Below are positions 8,794-18,205 of a DNA stretch of 64,000 nucleotides, piece after piece. This DNA comes from Methylomonas sp. LL1 (GTDB lineage Bacteria; Pseudomonadota; Gammaproteobacteria; Methylococcales; Methylomonadaceae), in NCBI RefSeq assembly GCF_015711015.1, contig NZ_CP064653.1:1116001-1180000 (forward strand), read 5' to 3'. Within the stretch, counting starts at the first letter, position 1. Each line of letters begins with the position of its first letter. The translations under genes were made by a program, and so were the position numbers. A model generated the notes under the pieces. The model was given only the letters and a program-made list of their open reading frames with translations, did not search any database and was not told the origin of the DNA.

Positions 8794-9379
8794 TAAATAT
8801 TAGTATATGCAGATATAGCCAAGTTTCTGTTTCAACATATTAATTTCGGCACGAAACTAGTTTTAGGTAAAAGCATGCTTTTTTTGATGGACATCTCAAT
8901 TTTTTTTCCCTAAACTCTGCCCACCTTTTAGGGGTGCACAAGGTCTTTACACACTGAGGCCAATGTCTTTGAGGGGAGGGAAGCGGCCTGTAGCTAAGGC
9001 GCATAACAATAACAATAACAGTAACTGCTTGACTAAACTGCCTTAACCGGTAGACGTCCAAAAATAATAAAAAACAAAAGGACGAGCCCGCGTACAGCGG
9101 GCTTTTTATTGCTCGACGTCCCTACTCTTCCCCAGTCCTACAAATAGTCGTTCCCAAGCTCACCCATCGGGAATGCGCTTAAATATCGGTTAACTAAGGT
9201 GACCATGTGCCAGGCCTCCGGCCTCGGCTTGCTCCGGCGAACTTCATTTGCCGGCAAAGCCATTGTTAAAATCAGGACTGCAGTCGTTCCTATGTTATGA
9301 GGATAGCCGCTAACTGATTTTTGCTGTAGCCTTTTACCGCACCCCACGCTTCCAAAGCCGAACTTCAGTACTTAAAAAT
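8794..9379. other. Intergenic region of 586 bases with a lone terminator
   Basis: No convincing protein gene lies between bepA and hpnN. The middle part (about 8930-9060) is rich in short ATAACA runs. A factor-independent terminator reading rightward sits at 9085-9110, roughly 290 bases after the bepA stop, too far for a normal bepA terminator. The stretch 9130-9360 contains the 9-mer AGTCGTTCC twice (near 9146 and 9283). A minus-strand open frame at 9138-9347 has no recognisable domain. A small RNA ending at the terminator is possible but unproven. Confidence 0.4.
9085..9110 (+). terminator. Intrinsic terminator
   Basis: A perfect seven-pair stem, AGCCCGC (9085-9091) and GCGGGCT (9097-9103), closes a five-base loop and is followed by a T-rich tail (TTTTATT). 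No coding region ends just before it, so it may terminate a short non-coding transcript or a long bepA 3' end. Confidence 0.75.
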
Positions 9380-11989
9380 ATGCCGAATAATGCGTTTCAA
9401 TCGCTGGCTAAACTACCAGTTCGCCTTCCCTGGCTGATCTTGCTGTTATTCATCGCCGCCAGCGGCATTTGCTTGCCTTATATCGCCGAACATCTGGGAG
9501 TTAACAACAACACATCGGAAATGCTTTCGCCGGATTTGCCGTTTCAGAAAGTCAGGCTAAAACTGGAGAAGGAATTCCCTCGCGATGCCGCGGCTATTCT
9601 GGTGGTGGTTGAGTCGACAACTCCGGAACAGACTGCGATGGCTGCCGACTATGTCAACCGGCACCTGCAGACGCAAACCAATCTGTTCGAATCCAGCTAT
9701 ATTCCGGAAGATAATCCGTTCTTCCGCCGCCAAGGACTTTTATATCTCAGCCTTGATGACCTGGAAGTCCTATCCACCAAACTGATCGACGCCCAACCGT
9801 TTATTGGCTATCTCTCCACCCATTACCATTTTGCCGGATTGATCGACATCATTTCGTTGGCTTTAGAAGGTCATGAGCAAGACCTGACCATGCCTCTCGA
9901 TCCACTACTAAGCGCAATCGACCAAACCCTAGTCGCGGTCAAAGCAGAGCAACCGCATTTTCTATCATGGCAGCAACTATTGACCGAAACTCGCTTCGGT
10001 CGCGATCAGACCCGGCGTCTGGTGATAGCCAAACCCCATATGAATTTCAAGCAACTAATGCCGGCGAAAGCACCAATGGCTCATTTGCGTGGATTAGCCG
10101 ATGAAGTGTCCGCCCAATTTCCCGGCGTTACGCTCAGCTTTACCGGAGAAGTGCCATTGGAGCACGAGGAACTGGAAACCGTCATGCAAGGCATGGTGAT
10201 TTCCAGTATGGCGTCCTTGTTGTTGGTACTAATTGCGTTGTGGTTAGGTTATCGCTCCTGGCGGCTGTTGTTCGTAACCTTCATCGTACTCATCATTGGC
10301 CTGGTTTTGACCACAGGGTTTGCAACCTTGGCTGTCGGCCATCTGAATCTGATTTCGGTGGCGTTTGCGACGCTTTACATCGGACTGGGTGTCGATTACG
10401 CAACCCATTTTTGCCTGCGTTACAAGGAGTGCCGCCGGCAAGGCATGCCTGGTGATCAGGCGCTGTTTAGCACTATCAATAGCATAGGTGTACCCCTTTT
10501 TTTATGTGCATTTACCACCGCGATTGGTTTTTTTGCCTTCATTCCGACCGATTTCAAGGGGGTCTCGGAATTGGGCGTGATCGGCGGTGTCGGTATTTTC
10601 ATTGGCTTCATTGTTTCGGTGACCTTGCTGCCGGCGTTGCTGAAACTGTTGCCGCTGACATCCTTGAGCATTAATGACAAGCCGCTATTGCCTGTCTGGG
10701 CTTATAGTTTTCCATTCCGGCATGCCAAAGCCATCCGTATTGGAGCGGTGCTGCTGGCGATAGGCGCATGCTTTATGCTGACCCGACTTACATTTGATTC
10801 CAACCCGGTCAATTTGCGCGATCAAAACACCCAGTCGGTGATTGCCTTCAAGAAACTCCTCAAAAGCAAAACCGATTCGCCGTTCTCGACCTCGGCTTTG
10901 ACCGATAGCCTGGAACGCGCCGACCAATTGGCTGGGCAATTTGCCAAATTGGCCAGCGTACATGAGACCATCACCCTTAGCGACCTAGTCGCTGATCAGC
11001 AAGAGGAAAAATTGGAGATCATCGATAATTTGAATCTGATCATGCCGACCCAGCTCAATCGATTCGAACAGCCAGCGGAACCATCCAATGTACGTGGAGC
11101 CTTGCTGAAACTGGCCGAAACCTTACAAAAAACGGCGGTGCAACAATCAAGCGTCGTCGCCGGCGGATTATTGAGCAAATTGCATGGCGATGTGCTGGAT
11201 TTCATCCAGCATGCCGACAATAACGCAAATCCGTCCGGCGTCTACGGTCAATTGGAAAAAAGCCTGTTCGAATTACTGCCGCACACTCTATTGCAACTAC
11301 GCGATGGTCTGACCGCGACAGCCTTCGGCATCAACGACATTCCGCAAGAGGTTCGGTCACAATGGGTCAGTGATAGTGGCGTGTATCGGGTTTTGGTGAT
11401 GCCGGAACAGGATCTGAACAATACCGATTATCTGAAAACCTTCGTAAATGATATGCTAAACACCTATCCAGACGTATTCGGCCTTCCGATCGGTGACGTC
11501 AAGTCCGGCGAGGCAATAGTCCAGGCCTTTGTCGAAGCCTTTACTAGCGCATTATTGGCAATCATCCTGTTGCTATTGGTGCAGACGCGTAACGTTAAAA
11601 CCACGTTACTTATAATTACGCCATTGCTCTTGGCGTCCTTGCTGACCGGCGCCGCCAACGTACTACTAAACAACCCGTTCAATTTTGCCAACATCATCGT
11701 GTTACCCCTACTACTGGGTATTGGCGTCGATAGCGGCATCCATATCGTCTACCGTTTACAACACCAGCATGACGCGGAAGACACTGTATTACAAAGCAGT
11801 TCCGCCAGAGGCGTTTTTTATAGCGCGTTGACCACCCTGTGCAGCTTTTCCAGCTTGGCTTTTAACACCCACGCCGGTACCGCTAGCATGGGTTTGTTGT
11901 TGGCTATAGGCATTTCCCTGATGCTAATATGCTGTCTTTTGGTTTTGCCAGCCATCGCACACAAACCATCCCTCCCTCGGTCAAAATAG
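9380..11989 (+). CDS. hpnN: Hopanoid-associated RND transporter HpnN
   Basis: A large inner-membrane transporter of the MMPL/RND type, 869 residues, thought to move hopanoids to the outer membrane. The start region (TM at about 15-35, then GVNNNTSEMLSPDLPFQK), the periplasmic segment around NPFFRRQGLLYLSLDDLE and the two blocks of five to six membrane helices (about 270-430 and 705-865) follow the HpnN pattern. Two GxGVDxGxH-like motifs (GLGVDYATHF, GIGVDSGIHI) mark the helix-4 equivalents of the halves. No other hopanoid gene is in the window, so here it is detached from the shc/hpn cluster. Hopanoids are common in methanotrophs. Confidence 0.88.
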   Translation: MPNNAFQSLAKLPVRLPWLILLLFIAASGICLPYIAEHLGVNNNTSEMLSPDLPFQKVRLKLEKEFPRDAAAILVVVESTTPEQTAMAADYVNRHLQTQTNLFESSYIPEDNPFFRRQGLLYLSLDDLEVLSTKLIDAQPFIGYLSTHYHFAGLIDIISLALEGHEQDLTMPLDPLLSAIDQTLVAVKAEQPHFLSWQQLLTETRFGRDQTRRLVIAKPHMNFKQLMPAKAPMAHLRGLADEVSAQFPGVTLSFTGEVPLEHEELETVMQGMVISSMASLLLVLIALWLGYRSWRLLFVTFIVLIIGLVLTTGFATLAVGHLNLISVAFATLYIGLGVDYATHFCLRYKECRRQGMPGDQALFSTINSIGVPLFLCAFTTAIGFFAFIPTDFKGVSELGVIGGVGIFIGFIVSVTLLPALLKLLPLTSLSINDKPLLPVWAYSFPFRHAKAIRIGAVLLAIGACFMLTRLTFDSNPVNLRDQNTQSVIAFKKLLKSKTDSPFSTSALTDSLERADQLAGQFAKLASVHETITLSDLVADQQEEKLEIIDNLNLIMPTQLNRFEQPAEPSNVRGALLKLAETLQKTAVQQSSVVAGGLLSKLHGDVLDFIQHADNNANPSGVYGQLEKSLFELLPHTLLQLRDGLTATAFGINDIPQEVRSQWVSDSGVYRVLVMPEQDLNNTDYLKTFVNDMLNTYPDVFGLPIGDVKSGEAIVQAFVEAFTSALLAIILLLLVQTRNVKTTLLIITPLLLASLLTGAANVLLNNPFNFANIIVLPLLLGIGVDSGIHIVYRLQHQHDAEDTVLQSSSARGVFYSALTTLCSFSSLAFNTHAGTASMGLLLAIGISLMLICCLLVLPAIAHKPSLPRSK

Positions 11990-12227
11990 CAGCATGACCA
12001 AAGCGCCCTAAGCCCTGCTTTACATAGCATTTAATCAACGTAACGTTGACAACCACCCCGGCACCACCTTTAAAACGGAAGTCTACGCTCGTCAACTGGA
12101 TGGCGAGAAATATCTAATAATAAGATCACTGAAGACAACAGAGCAAAAATCACGACGAACAAACCAGCCGGGAGCGTCTGCCATTTGCCGATGTGAAAAA
12201 GGAGACAGATTGCCGCTAATGGCTGCC

Positions 12228-13403
12228 CTACCCCGGTTCGCCGTCGATACGCGGCTCGGTCAGAACCGGCGTGTAATAAAACACAAACAAGGAGAACGCC
12301 GCCAGCCAGCAATAACTGGAAGCCAGCACAAAACCGCCATACCAGCCGGGCAGAATGGCCGGTAACAGTACCCGCAACAACGCCGCAACATTGATTAACA
12401 CGAAAGCAATGGCCATGACATTGGAGGCTTTTAACGCCCTGCCGGTATGCCCCAAGGCCACCCGCGCCATCATGCCCAAGGTCAAAATACCGATACCACC
12501 CACGGTAAAGGCATGCAGTGCCAAGGAAGGCACGACCAACGAATAAGCCGCCAACGCAACCAGCGCAAAGCCTAAAATCAGCCAGGCGTAACCGACATAT
12601 AATACCCACAGCAAGGGTACAAACCAAATACGCGGGTTATACCAACCTAAAACCCGCATCACATTCAGCACCACGGCCGCTAGGGCAACCAGGGTTAATA
12701 CCAGGCCGGTAATACCGAACATCATCAACACAAAAACCGCCAAGCCGAGCACAATAGCGGCAATATCAAGCCCAGGATTACGAATACAGATGACGCCGGA
12801 CAAGCCTCGCTCGGTAAAAAACGGAAACACCCGGCCCGCGATCACCAGTATCATCATCACAATCAGCGCAACCACCAGATTCAGCCCCAGCATGGCGCTG
12901 GTTTCCGAACCACCCAGGATTTGCGTATGTATCAAACCGTTCCCCAAGGCCATCAACAGCAACAAGGCGGTAAAAATTAGATTTTTAAAATCGCCGGTTT
13001 TCAAAACCGGTTTAGTCACGAAATAAGCCAGAGCCGGCAGAAAGGCGAAATCCACAGCGGCAATCAACCCATCCGGCAACAGTTCGGAGTAAAACGGCGT
13101 GACTCGGCCGTAAATCCATAACAAACCGAGCGAGGCCAATTGATCGGGTGTCACCGTCTGTCTACCGGTCCAGTTTTTGACGGCCGTCAATAAAAAACCG
13201 GCGATCACCGCGACCGAGTAACCCAGCAACATTTCATGCGCATGCCAGATGGTCGACGGATAATAATTGTCGATATGCAAGGAACCATTGGAGATGGAAT
13301 TCCACAGCGCAATCAGGGCCAAGGCCGACAATCCCGCCAGGGCAAAAAACACCCTGAATCCCATGGCAAACAGCGGGTAATCAAAAACCGGTTTGTTATT
13401 CAT
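12228..13403 (-). CDS. nnrS: NnrS family haem/copper membrane protein
   Basis: A polytopic membrane protein of 391 residues with about twelve hydrophobic helices. It begins PVFDYPLFAMGFRVFFALAG and carries the conserved histidines of the family (IWHAHEMLLGY, LALHAFTVGGIGILTLGMMARVALGH). NnrS helps bacteria cope with nitric oxide and protects iron pools; the mechanism is not settled. The start is set at 13403, eight bases inside the end of the DUF455 gene, so the two are probably translated as one unit. In the 238 bases between its stop and the hpnN stop I see no gene. Confidence 0.9.
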   Translation of the reverse strand: MNNKPVFDYPLFAMGFRVFFALAGLSALALIALWNSISNGSLHIDNYYPSTIWHAHEMLLGYSVAVIAGFLLTAVKNWTGRQTVTPDQLASLGLLWIYGRVTPFYSELLPDGLIAAVDFAFLPALAYFVTKPVLKTGDFKNLIFTALLLLMALGNGLIHTQILGGSETSAMLGLNLVVALIVMMILVIAGRVFPFFTERGLSGVICIRNPGLDIAAIVLGLAVFVLMMFGITGLVLTLVALAAVVLNVMRVLGWYNPRIWFVPLLWVLYVGYAWLILGFALVALAAYSLVVPSLALHAFTVGGIGILTLGMMARVALGHTGRALKASNVMAIAFVLINVAALLRVLLPAILPGWYGGFVLASSYCWLAAFSLFVFYYTPVLTEPRIDGEPG

Positions 13404-14199
13404 GCAGCCTTTCCTCCAGCCAATCAATTTCGTTATCCGAGAATCCGGCGATTATACGCACTTCTCGATTAAACGGCCCCTTGGGTTTGCCTTTGTAATA
13501 ATTCAGAATCAATTCCTTATAGGCTTGCTCGGGCTCCAGGCCGCGCTGTTTTGCCAAGGCATTGAACCAAAAAGAACCGCGCTCGACATGGCCGATTTCG
13601 TCTTGATAAATCCGGGTTAAAATCGCCACCCCGGCGCTATCGCCCAGGGCTCGCAGTTTGTCTATCATCGCCGGCGTCACATCCAGGCCGCGCGCCTCCA
13701 TGCAACGCGGCACCAGTGCCAGCCGGGCCAGAATATCCTCTGCGGTGTCCTCGGCATGAGACCACAAGCCGCGATGCGCCGGTAAATCACCGTAATCAAA
13801 ACCCAAAGTCAACAGATGATTGCGAATTAAACCGAAATGTTGGGCTTCCTCGTCGGCTATCCCGAGCCAGTCGCGATAAAAATCCTCCGGCAAGCCGCGA
13901 AACCGGTAAATGATGTCCCAGGCTAGATAAATCGCCACAAACTCGATATGCGCCAATGCGTGAAAGAATGCCGCCTTGCCTTCCACCGTATCGAGCCGCC
14001 GGCGCGGCATATCGCGCGGCATCAGCAATTGTGGTTTAGCCGGAAACATCGTATTAACGATCGGCAAGGCTTGGCTGCCCGTTTCAAATGACAAGCGATT
14101 ATCATCCAGCAAAGCCCTCGCTTGATGAGTTAAAGCCAGTTTTTGTGCAATGTCGCTGTCGAACAGACAACGCTCGGCAAATTCAAAAAGGTTGTTCAA
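13396..14199 (-). CDS. Ferritin-like DUF455 protein
   Basis: An all-helical protein of 267 residues from the proposed TTG start at 14199, beginning LNNLFEFAERCLFDSDIAQKLALT as family members do. The longer open frame reaching 14541 covers low-quality, cysteine/arginine-rich sequence that is the complement of the AraC gene's end, so it is not real. Metal-ligand-type motifs are HALAHIEFVAIYLAWD, DEEAQHFGL and YQDEIGHVERG, typical of a diiron four-helix bundle. DUF455 proteins are related to the tRNA hydroxylase MiaE; the substrate is unknown. Coupled to nnrS by an eight-base overlap. Confidence 0.82.
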   Translation of the reverse strand: MNNLFEFAERCLFDSDIAQKLALTHQARALLDDNRLSFETGSQALPIVNTMFPAKPQLLMPRDMPRRRLDTVEGKAAFFHALAHIEFVAIYLAWDIIYRFRGLPEDFYRDWLGIADEEAQHFGLIRNHLLTLGFDYGDLPAHRGLWSHAEDTAEDILARLALVPRCMEARGLDVTPAMIDKLRALGDSAGVAILTRIYQDEIGHVERGSFWFNALAKQRGLEPEQAYKELILNYYKGKPKGPFNREVRIIAGFSDNEIDWLEERLHE

Positions 14200-14398
14200 G
14201 TGTGTCCCAAAAGTCGTGAAAGCCAGCCATCGGTTAACCAAATCGAGCAACGGACTGGCATGTCCCGCCGCCGAGTTAAATTGATACCGGGGTGCGGTAT
14301 TGAAAAGATTATATCCCTGGTTTGTCGTGGTTTGCTGATAGCGGCCTATTCCGACTACTTGTTGCGGAAGAAATCGGCGCAGGCCGACTACTTTCCGC

Positions 14399-15268
14399 TT
14401 ACGCCAAAGGCAGATAAATATCCGTGACCTGTTCGTGTTCGGGCGTTTCAGGCACCCGTTTGATGTAGTGGAAAAACAGCGGAAAATCGCGCAGTTCCTC
14501 GCCGCTTTCCGGCAACCACTCCCTATAGAGGTAATAAACACTGTCGCTAATGCGGTCGGTCGAGCCGATATGGCGCACCACCGCGCAACGACCTTCCGGA
14601 ATCCGTTTGTTAACCACCCCTTGCGGGTTTACCGGCACGGGTTGCTTGACCTCGCCGCACACATCGAAACGAAATGCTTCCGGCGGCGTGACCGCCGGAT
14701 CGTCATAGGCGATACCAAAAGTACGGCTGCCGGCGACCGGTGACAAGCCGCTTTGCTTGCGCCAGTCTATGAATTTTCTGACCGTATCCATCACAAGGGT
14801 ATGTGATCCACGGTGCTCCAAGACTGCGAGCATGGTTTCTGAAAAATCGACGGTTGTTACGTTCATCTGGGGACTCCTAATTCGTTTGGGTAATTGCATG
14901 CGCTCGTTCCAAGGCTGCCATGCAGGCTGCGTTCTGAATTGAGTGGGCGTTTGTCCGAAGCATTTTTTGAACGCGCGGGAGAACGATTCCGCATTGCCGA
15001 AACCGGTTTCCAACGCAATGTCGGTAATGCGGCGCCGCTCCTGAAATACCAGTTGGTACGAAGCCTTGCGTAGTCGCAATAACTGAATGTAACGCGTCGT
15101 ACTCAATCCGGTGTAAGCGGAAAATTGCCGTTGAAAGTGAAATCGGGAAAAATTGGCTTGTTTGCTCAATTCGTTTATGGACAGCGGCTCGAACAGATGC
15201 TTGTCTATGTAATCGAATACCCGATCGAAGCGCGTCGCATAGGCCGCGCCGGCCGTTTTGTTGCTCAC
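14399..15268 (-). CDS. AraC-type regulator with GyrI-like effector domain
   Basis: A transcription regulator of the SoxS/Rob kind. Two AraC helix-turn-helix units lie at about residues 12-110 (INELSKQANFSRFHFQRQFS and ITDIALETGFGNAESFSRAFK), followed by a GyrI-like ligand domain at about 130-289 that binds small hydrophobic or cationic molecules in relatives. The GTG at 15268 is chosen because AGGAGG stands eight bases before it; an upstream TTG at 15304 lacks this. It is a single gene. The 217 bases from its start to the methyltransferase stop (15268-15485) hold nothing I recognise. Confidence 0.87.
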   Translation of the reverse strand: MSNKTAGAAYATRFDRVFDYIDKHLFEPLSINELSKQANFSRFHFQRQFSAYTGLSTTRYIQLLRLRKASYQLVFQERRRITDIALETGFGNAESFSRAFKKCFGQTPTQFRTQPAWQPWNERMQLPKRIRSPQMNVTTVDFSETMLAVLEHRGSHTLVMDTVRKFIDWRKQSGLSPVAGSRTFGIAYDDPAVTPPEAFRFDVCGEVKQPVPVNPQGVVNKRIPEGRCAVVRHIGSTDRISDSVYYLYREWLPESGEELRDFPLFFHYIKRVPETPEHEQVTDIYLPLA

Positions 15269-15484
15269 CTCTATACCCTCCTCAATCGAGATGTACTGTA
15301 ACAATCTTCGATTAATACCGCCTGACTGAGCGTGCTAAGTTGACATGAGGGATGCATAGAACAAATGGCTGGCGCATTGACCCGATCTCTGTGTTTAAAG
15401 ATCCCCGCCGAGGAATGACGCGCACGACACACTGGAGTTGAACGCCGTGGCCTCGGCGCTCAAACAGAGGTGGGCTATCGCTCC

Positions 15485-16645
15485 TCAATTTACAGAATCA
15501 CAACGGCCTGCTCCCCCCTGATCGGTAGATTGAGCCGCCCGCAGCACCAGTATTTTCCCGAACGTCCGCAAGCCCACCACCTCCCGCAGCACTAACCCGC
15601 TCTGATCGAACAGCCGCCGCCATTCGTCCAGCGTCCGTTCCCGGCCGCGCGTGTTGACGAACATCTGCATGTCGAACGCGGTCGCGGCGATGTCGGCCCG
15701 TCTGTCCGGCATCAGCATTTCCATCACGGCGATAGTCGCATCAGGGCCTGCGGCGGCACTCGCCACGTTGGATAACGCGGCGATGCAAACGCCGTCATCA
15801 AAGCCATGCAGCACCGCGCTCAGCAGGTAAATGTCCTTGTCGCTGCCCGCCTTGGGCACGGATTGCAGTAGGTCGCAGGCTTCGAAGCTCATGCGCTGCA
15901 GTACGGCGCCCTCGCCCTGGTCTTTCCAGAACTGCGCCGCGCCTTGGATGATCTGTTCGCGGTCGGCCACCAGCGCTTTGAGATGCGGATGGTGTTTGAG
16001 GATGGCGAGGGATTTTGCGCCCTTGGAGCCGCCGACGTCGATGATGCGCTCGAAGCGCGACCAATCGAAATCGGTAACGAAGCTGTCTCCGCTCAATGCT
16101 TCCACGCTATCCATCGCTTGCCCGAACAGTGCATCGAATTCGGGGTTGCGGTCCATATACGAGTAAAACGCCTGCCCGTGCGCCGATTCGAACGGCACGC
16201 CGCCGCTACGTACGCCCTGCTCCAATTGCTCGAACCACGGCCGGCTCATTTCCGGCGAGTTGTGCATCAGCACCATCGCCCGCACGCTATGGGGATGATC
16301 CGGGCACAAGCAGGACGAAAGTTTGTTGTTACGGAAGCGACGCGGCGAAACTTCCTCGAACACGTCCATCGCCGCCAGCATGCGCAGCAAGCGGTAAAGC
16401 GCTTCGGCATCGGCAGCGACGCGTTCGGCCAAGGTTTCGGCGCTAGCTTCGCCGTCGGCCAGTGCACCGGCGATATCCAACTTCGCCGCGACATACAGCG
16501 CTCGCGATTGCCAAAAGGCTGAACCGATCTGGAGCAGGCGGCTCGGCGGCGGTACGAGTTTGTTGGGCAGATTTTGCAGCCAGGCGCCGAATCTGGCGAG
16601 TTTGGCGAAGCGGCGCACTGCGGCGGCGTTCTTTTGCAATGTCAT
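15485..16645 (-). CDS. SAM-dependent O-methyltransferase (hydroxyindole/CrtF type)
   Basis: A 386-residue two-domain methyltransferase. An N-terminal winged dimerisation domain (about 35-115, FWQSRALYVAAKLDIAGAL) precedes the SAM-binding core with RIIDVGGSKGAKSLAI, and AVLHGFDD, where the histidine is the usual catalytic base of small-molecule O-methyltransferases. The acceptor is unknown; relatives act on phenols, polyketides and carotenoids. A strong GGAGG precedes the ATG. It begins one base after the TetR stop, so this regulator probably controls it. Confidence 0.82.
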   Translation of the reverse strand: MTLQKNAAAVRRFAKLARFGAWLQNLPNKLVPPPSRLLQIGSAFWQSRALYVAAKLDIAGALADGEASAETLAERVAADAEALYRLLRMLAAMDVFEEVSPRRFRNNKLSSCLCPDHPHSVRAMVLMHNSPEMSRPWFEQLEQGVRSGGVPFESAHGQAFYSYMDRNPEFDALFGQAMDSVEALSGDSFVTDFDWSRFERIIDVGGSKGAKSLAILKHHPHLKALVADREQIIQGAAQFWKDQGEGAVLQRMSFEACDLLQSVPKAGSDKDIYLLSAVLHGFDDGVCIAALSNVASAAAGPDATIAVMEMLMPDRRADIAATAFDMQMFVNTRGRERTLDEWRRLFDQSGLVLREVVGLRTFGKILVLRAAQSTDQGGAGRCDSVN

Positions 16646-16646
16646 A

Positions 16647-17258
16647 TCATGCCTCCGGTTGCGCGGCGGCCATGCCAGCCGCCAATAATTTGCCGTTGAG
16701 GGTGGCGAGTTCGGCGAGAAAGGCTTCGTCCATCTGCCCGCCCATTTGCTCCTCGAAAATATCCTTCAGCAACATCGGCATCATGGCAAGGCTGACGAAG
16801 GCCATGCGCGCCACGTCGGGATTGAGCGCCTGATCGACCTGCCCGTTTGCCTTCAGCTGTTCCAGCTGCCGCGCGCCACCGCTGCGGCCACGCTCCAGCA
16901 ATTGCAGGATAAAACGTCGGCCCGGCCCGTGATTGAGGGCGAGCACTTTGAGGATGAGCTTGGGAAACTCGGGATGCCGGCGCATGGTGTCGTAATAGAA
17001 GCGCAGATATTCGGCGAAGCCGCCGACCTCGGACAGGATGTTGTTGTCGAGTATGTCCAGGATGGGCTTAAGCGTCTCGCGGATCATCTCTTCGTACAGC
17101 CCTTCCTTGTTGCCGAAGTAATAGCGGATCATCGAGATATTGGCGCCCGCCTTGTCGGCGATGGCGCGGGTGGTGACCTTGTGGTATTCGTCGGCGAGGA
17201 AACATTCCAGCGCCGCCTTGAGCAGCCGCGCGTAAACCGGGTCGCGAATATCGTTCAT
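16647..17258 (-). CDS. TetR-type repressor (CerR/DUF1956-like)
   Basis: A regulator of 203 residues: N-terminal helix-turn-helix (about 10-55, VTTRAIADKAGANISMIRYYFGNKEGLYEEMI) and a helical ligand domain. The start at 17258 has AGGAGA at the right distance; seven extra residues upstream are discarded. It lies directly in front of an O-methyltransferase on the same strand (one base apart), which suggests that it represses this two-gene unit and responds to the methyltransferase substrate or product. Confidence 0.85.
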   Translation of the reverse strand: MNDIRDPVYARLLKAALECFLADEYHKVTTRAIADKAGANISMIRYYFGNKEGLYEEMIRETLKPILDILDNNILSEVGGFAEYLRFYYDTMRRHPEFPKLILKVLALNHGPGRRFILQLLERGRSGGARQLEQLKANGQVDQALNPDVARMAFVSLAMMPMLLKDIFEEQMGGQMDEAFLAELATLNGKLLAAGMAAAQPEA

Positions 17259-17375
17259 CGTAAATCTCCTGCAAGCCATGATGGCGGCAGGTTAGCACCG
17301 GCAGCGCGAGGGCCATAACGTTTTCGCCAATCAAGATACGCGGTTTGATTGAACGGCGACGGCTTCCTTTCGCTG

Positions 17376-17990
17376 TTAGCGTAGCAAGCGAATCCCAAGC
17401 AACATGCAGCCCACGGCAAACGTAAAAATCCCGGCGATAGAAACGAACACCGAAATCGCAGGCCCCAGCGCATAAACCAAGGCTCCGGCGAAAATTAACA
17501 CCGCCGCAGGTTTGGGATAGAGAGTCGAACGATAGATCGATAGACAAAACAGCACGATGCCGATCAATATCGTCACGGATGCCGAAATTCTAAACGCCAA
17601 TACAGCCGGATCGTTTTTGATGATGGCGTCCCGTAACAGGAAGGCGGTTTCCGGATAGCGGGCGATGACGGGATAGAGAAATAGCTCCCAAGTCACCTTG
17701 CAGGCCTGTAACAAATAAGCCGCCTCGACGAATAAAAAACCGACGGCTCCCTGCAAACCGGCTGTAGCACGCATTTTTGCATAAACGGCGTAGAACCCAA
17801 CCAGCAACGCTAAAACGCCGGCGAAGGCGACCGCCGCCAAAGGCACCCAGCCGGGACTGCGCACGACCTTGGCATAGTCGAAGGTTCCCGTCCCTAACGG
17901 TAATACTAGTGGGAACAAGACCGCATAGGCGCTGAGCAGCAATGAACCGGCTATGATGGCGGTGCCACCGAGTTTTTCGAAAACGTGCAT
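17376..17990 (-). CDS. Six-helix membrane protein of unknown function
   Basis: A protein of 204 residues with about six hydrophobic segments, starting MHVFEKLGGTAIIAGSLLLSAYAVLF. The ATG at 17990 follows GGAGAGGAAT, a good ribosome site, so an upstream frame start at 18041 is discarded. It resembles DUF4386-like or other small uncharacterised membrane proteins of bacteria, but I cannot assign a function. It ends about 120 bases before the TetR start and may be its upstream neighbour in the same direction. Confidence 0.65.
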   Translation of the reverse strand: MHVFEKLGGTAIIAGSLLLSAYAVLFPLVLPLGTGTFDYAKVVRSPGWVPLAAVAFAGVLALLVGFYAVYAKMRATAGLQGAVGFLFVEAAYLLQACKVTWELFLYPVIARYPETAFLLRDAIIKNDPAVLAFRISASVTILIGIVLFCLSIYRSTLYPKPAAVLIFAGALVYALGPAISVFVSIAGIFTFAVGCMLLGIRLLR

Positions 17991-18205
17991 ATTCCTCTCC
18001 CTGTTTCGATTGATTGTCGACCACCGCCCCATTGGCGACATTCAAGCTTTCCAAGCCAATGTCAGTAGCAAAAGAGTGAGCTGTCAGTCAATGCCAAGTT
18101 AGATTGTGTATGCCGGGCATGTAGTGGGCGATAACCCAACCAAGCTAAACGCCAACGTGTTAATTGAAGGCTAAAACCCGGTAACAGAATGGATTTTATT
18201 ACAGG

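Noticed and set aside
9138-9347. 69-residue minus-strand frame between bepA and hpnN
   Set aside because: No domain or ribosome site is seen; it probably is a dispersed non-coding repeat sequence, and the match cannot be tested here.
12070-12627. 185-residue minus-strand frame overlapping nnrS
   Set aside because: It lies in another frame over the nnrS C-terminus and ends in non-coding sequence. It has the hydrophobic look of a shadow frame, and nnrS itself is clearly coding.
13396-14541. Full-length 381-residue reading of the DUF455 frame
   Set aside because: The first 114 codons are cysteine- and arginine-rich sequence opposite the AraC gene end and do not match the family; the TTG at 14199 gives the normal length.
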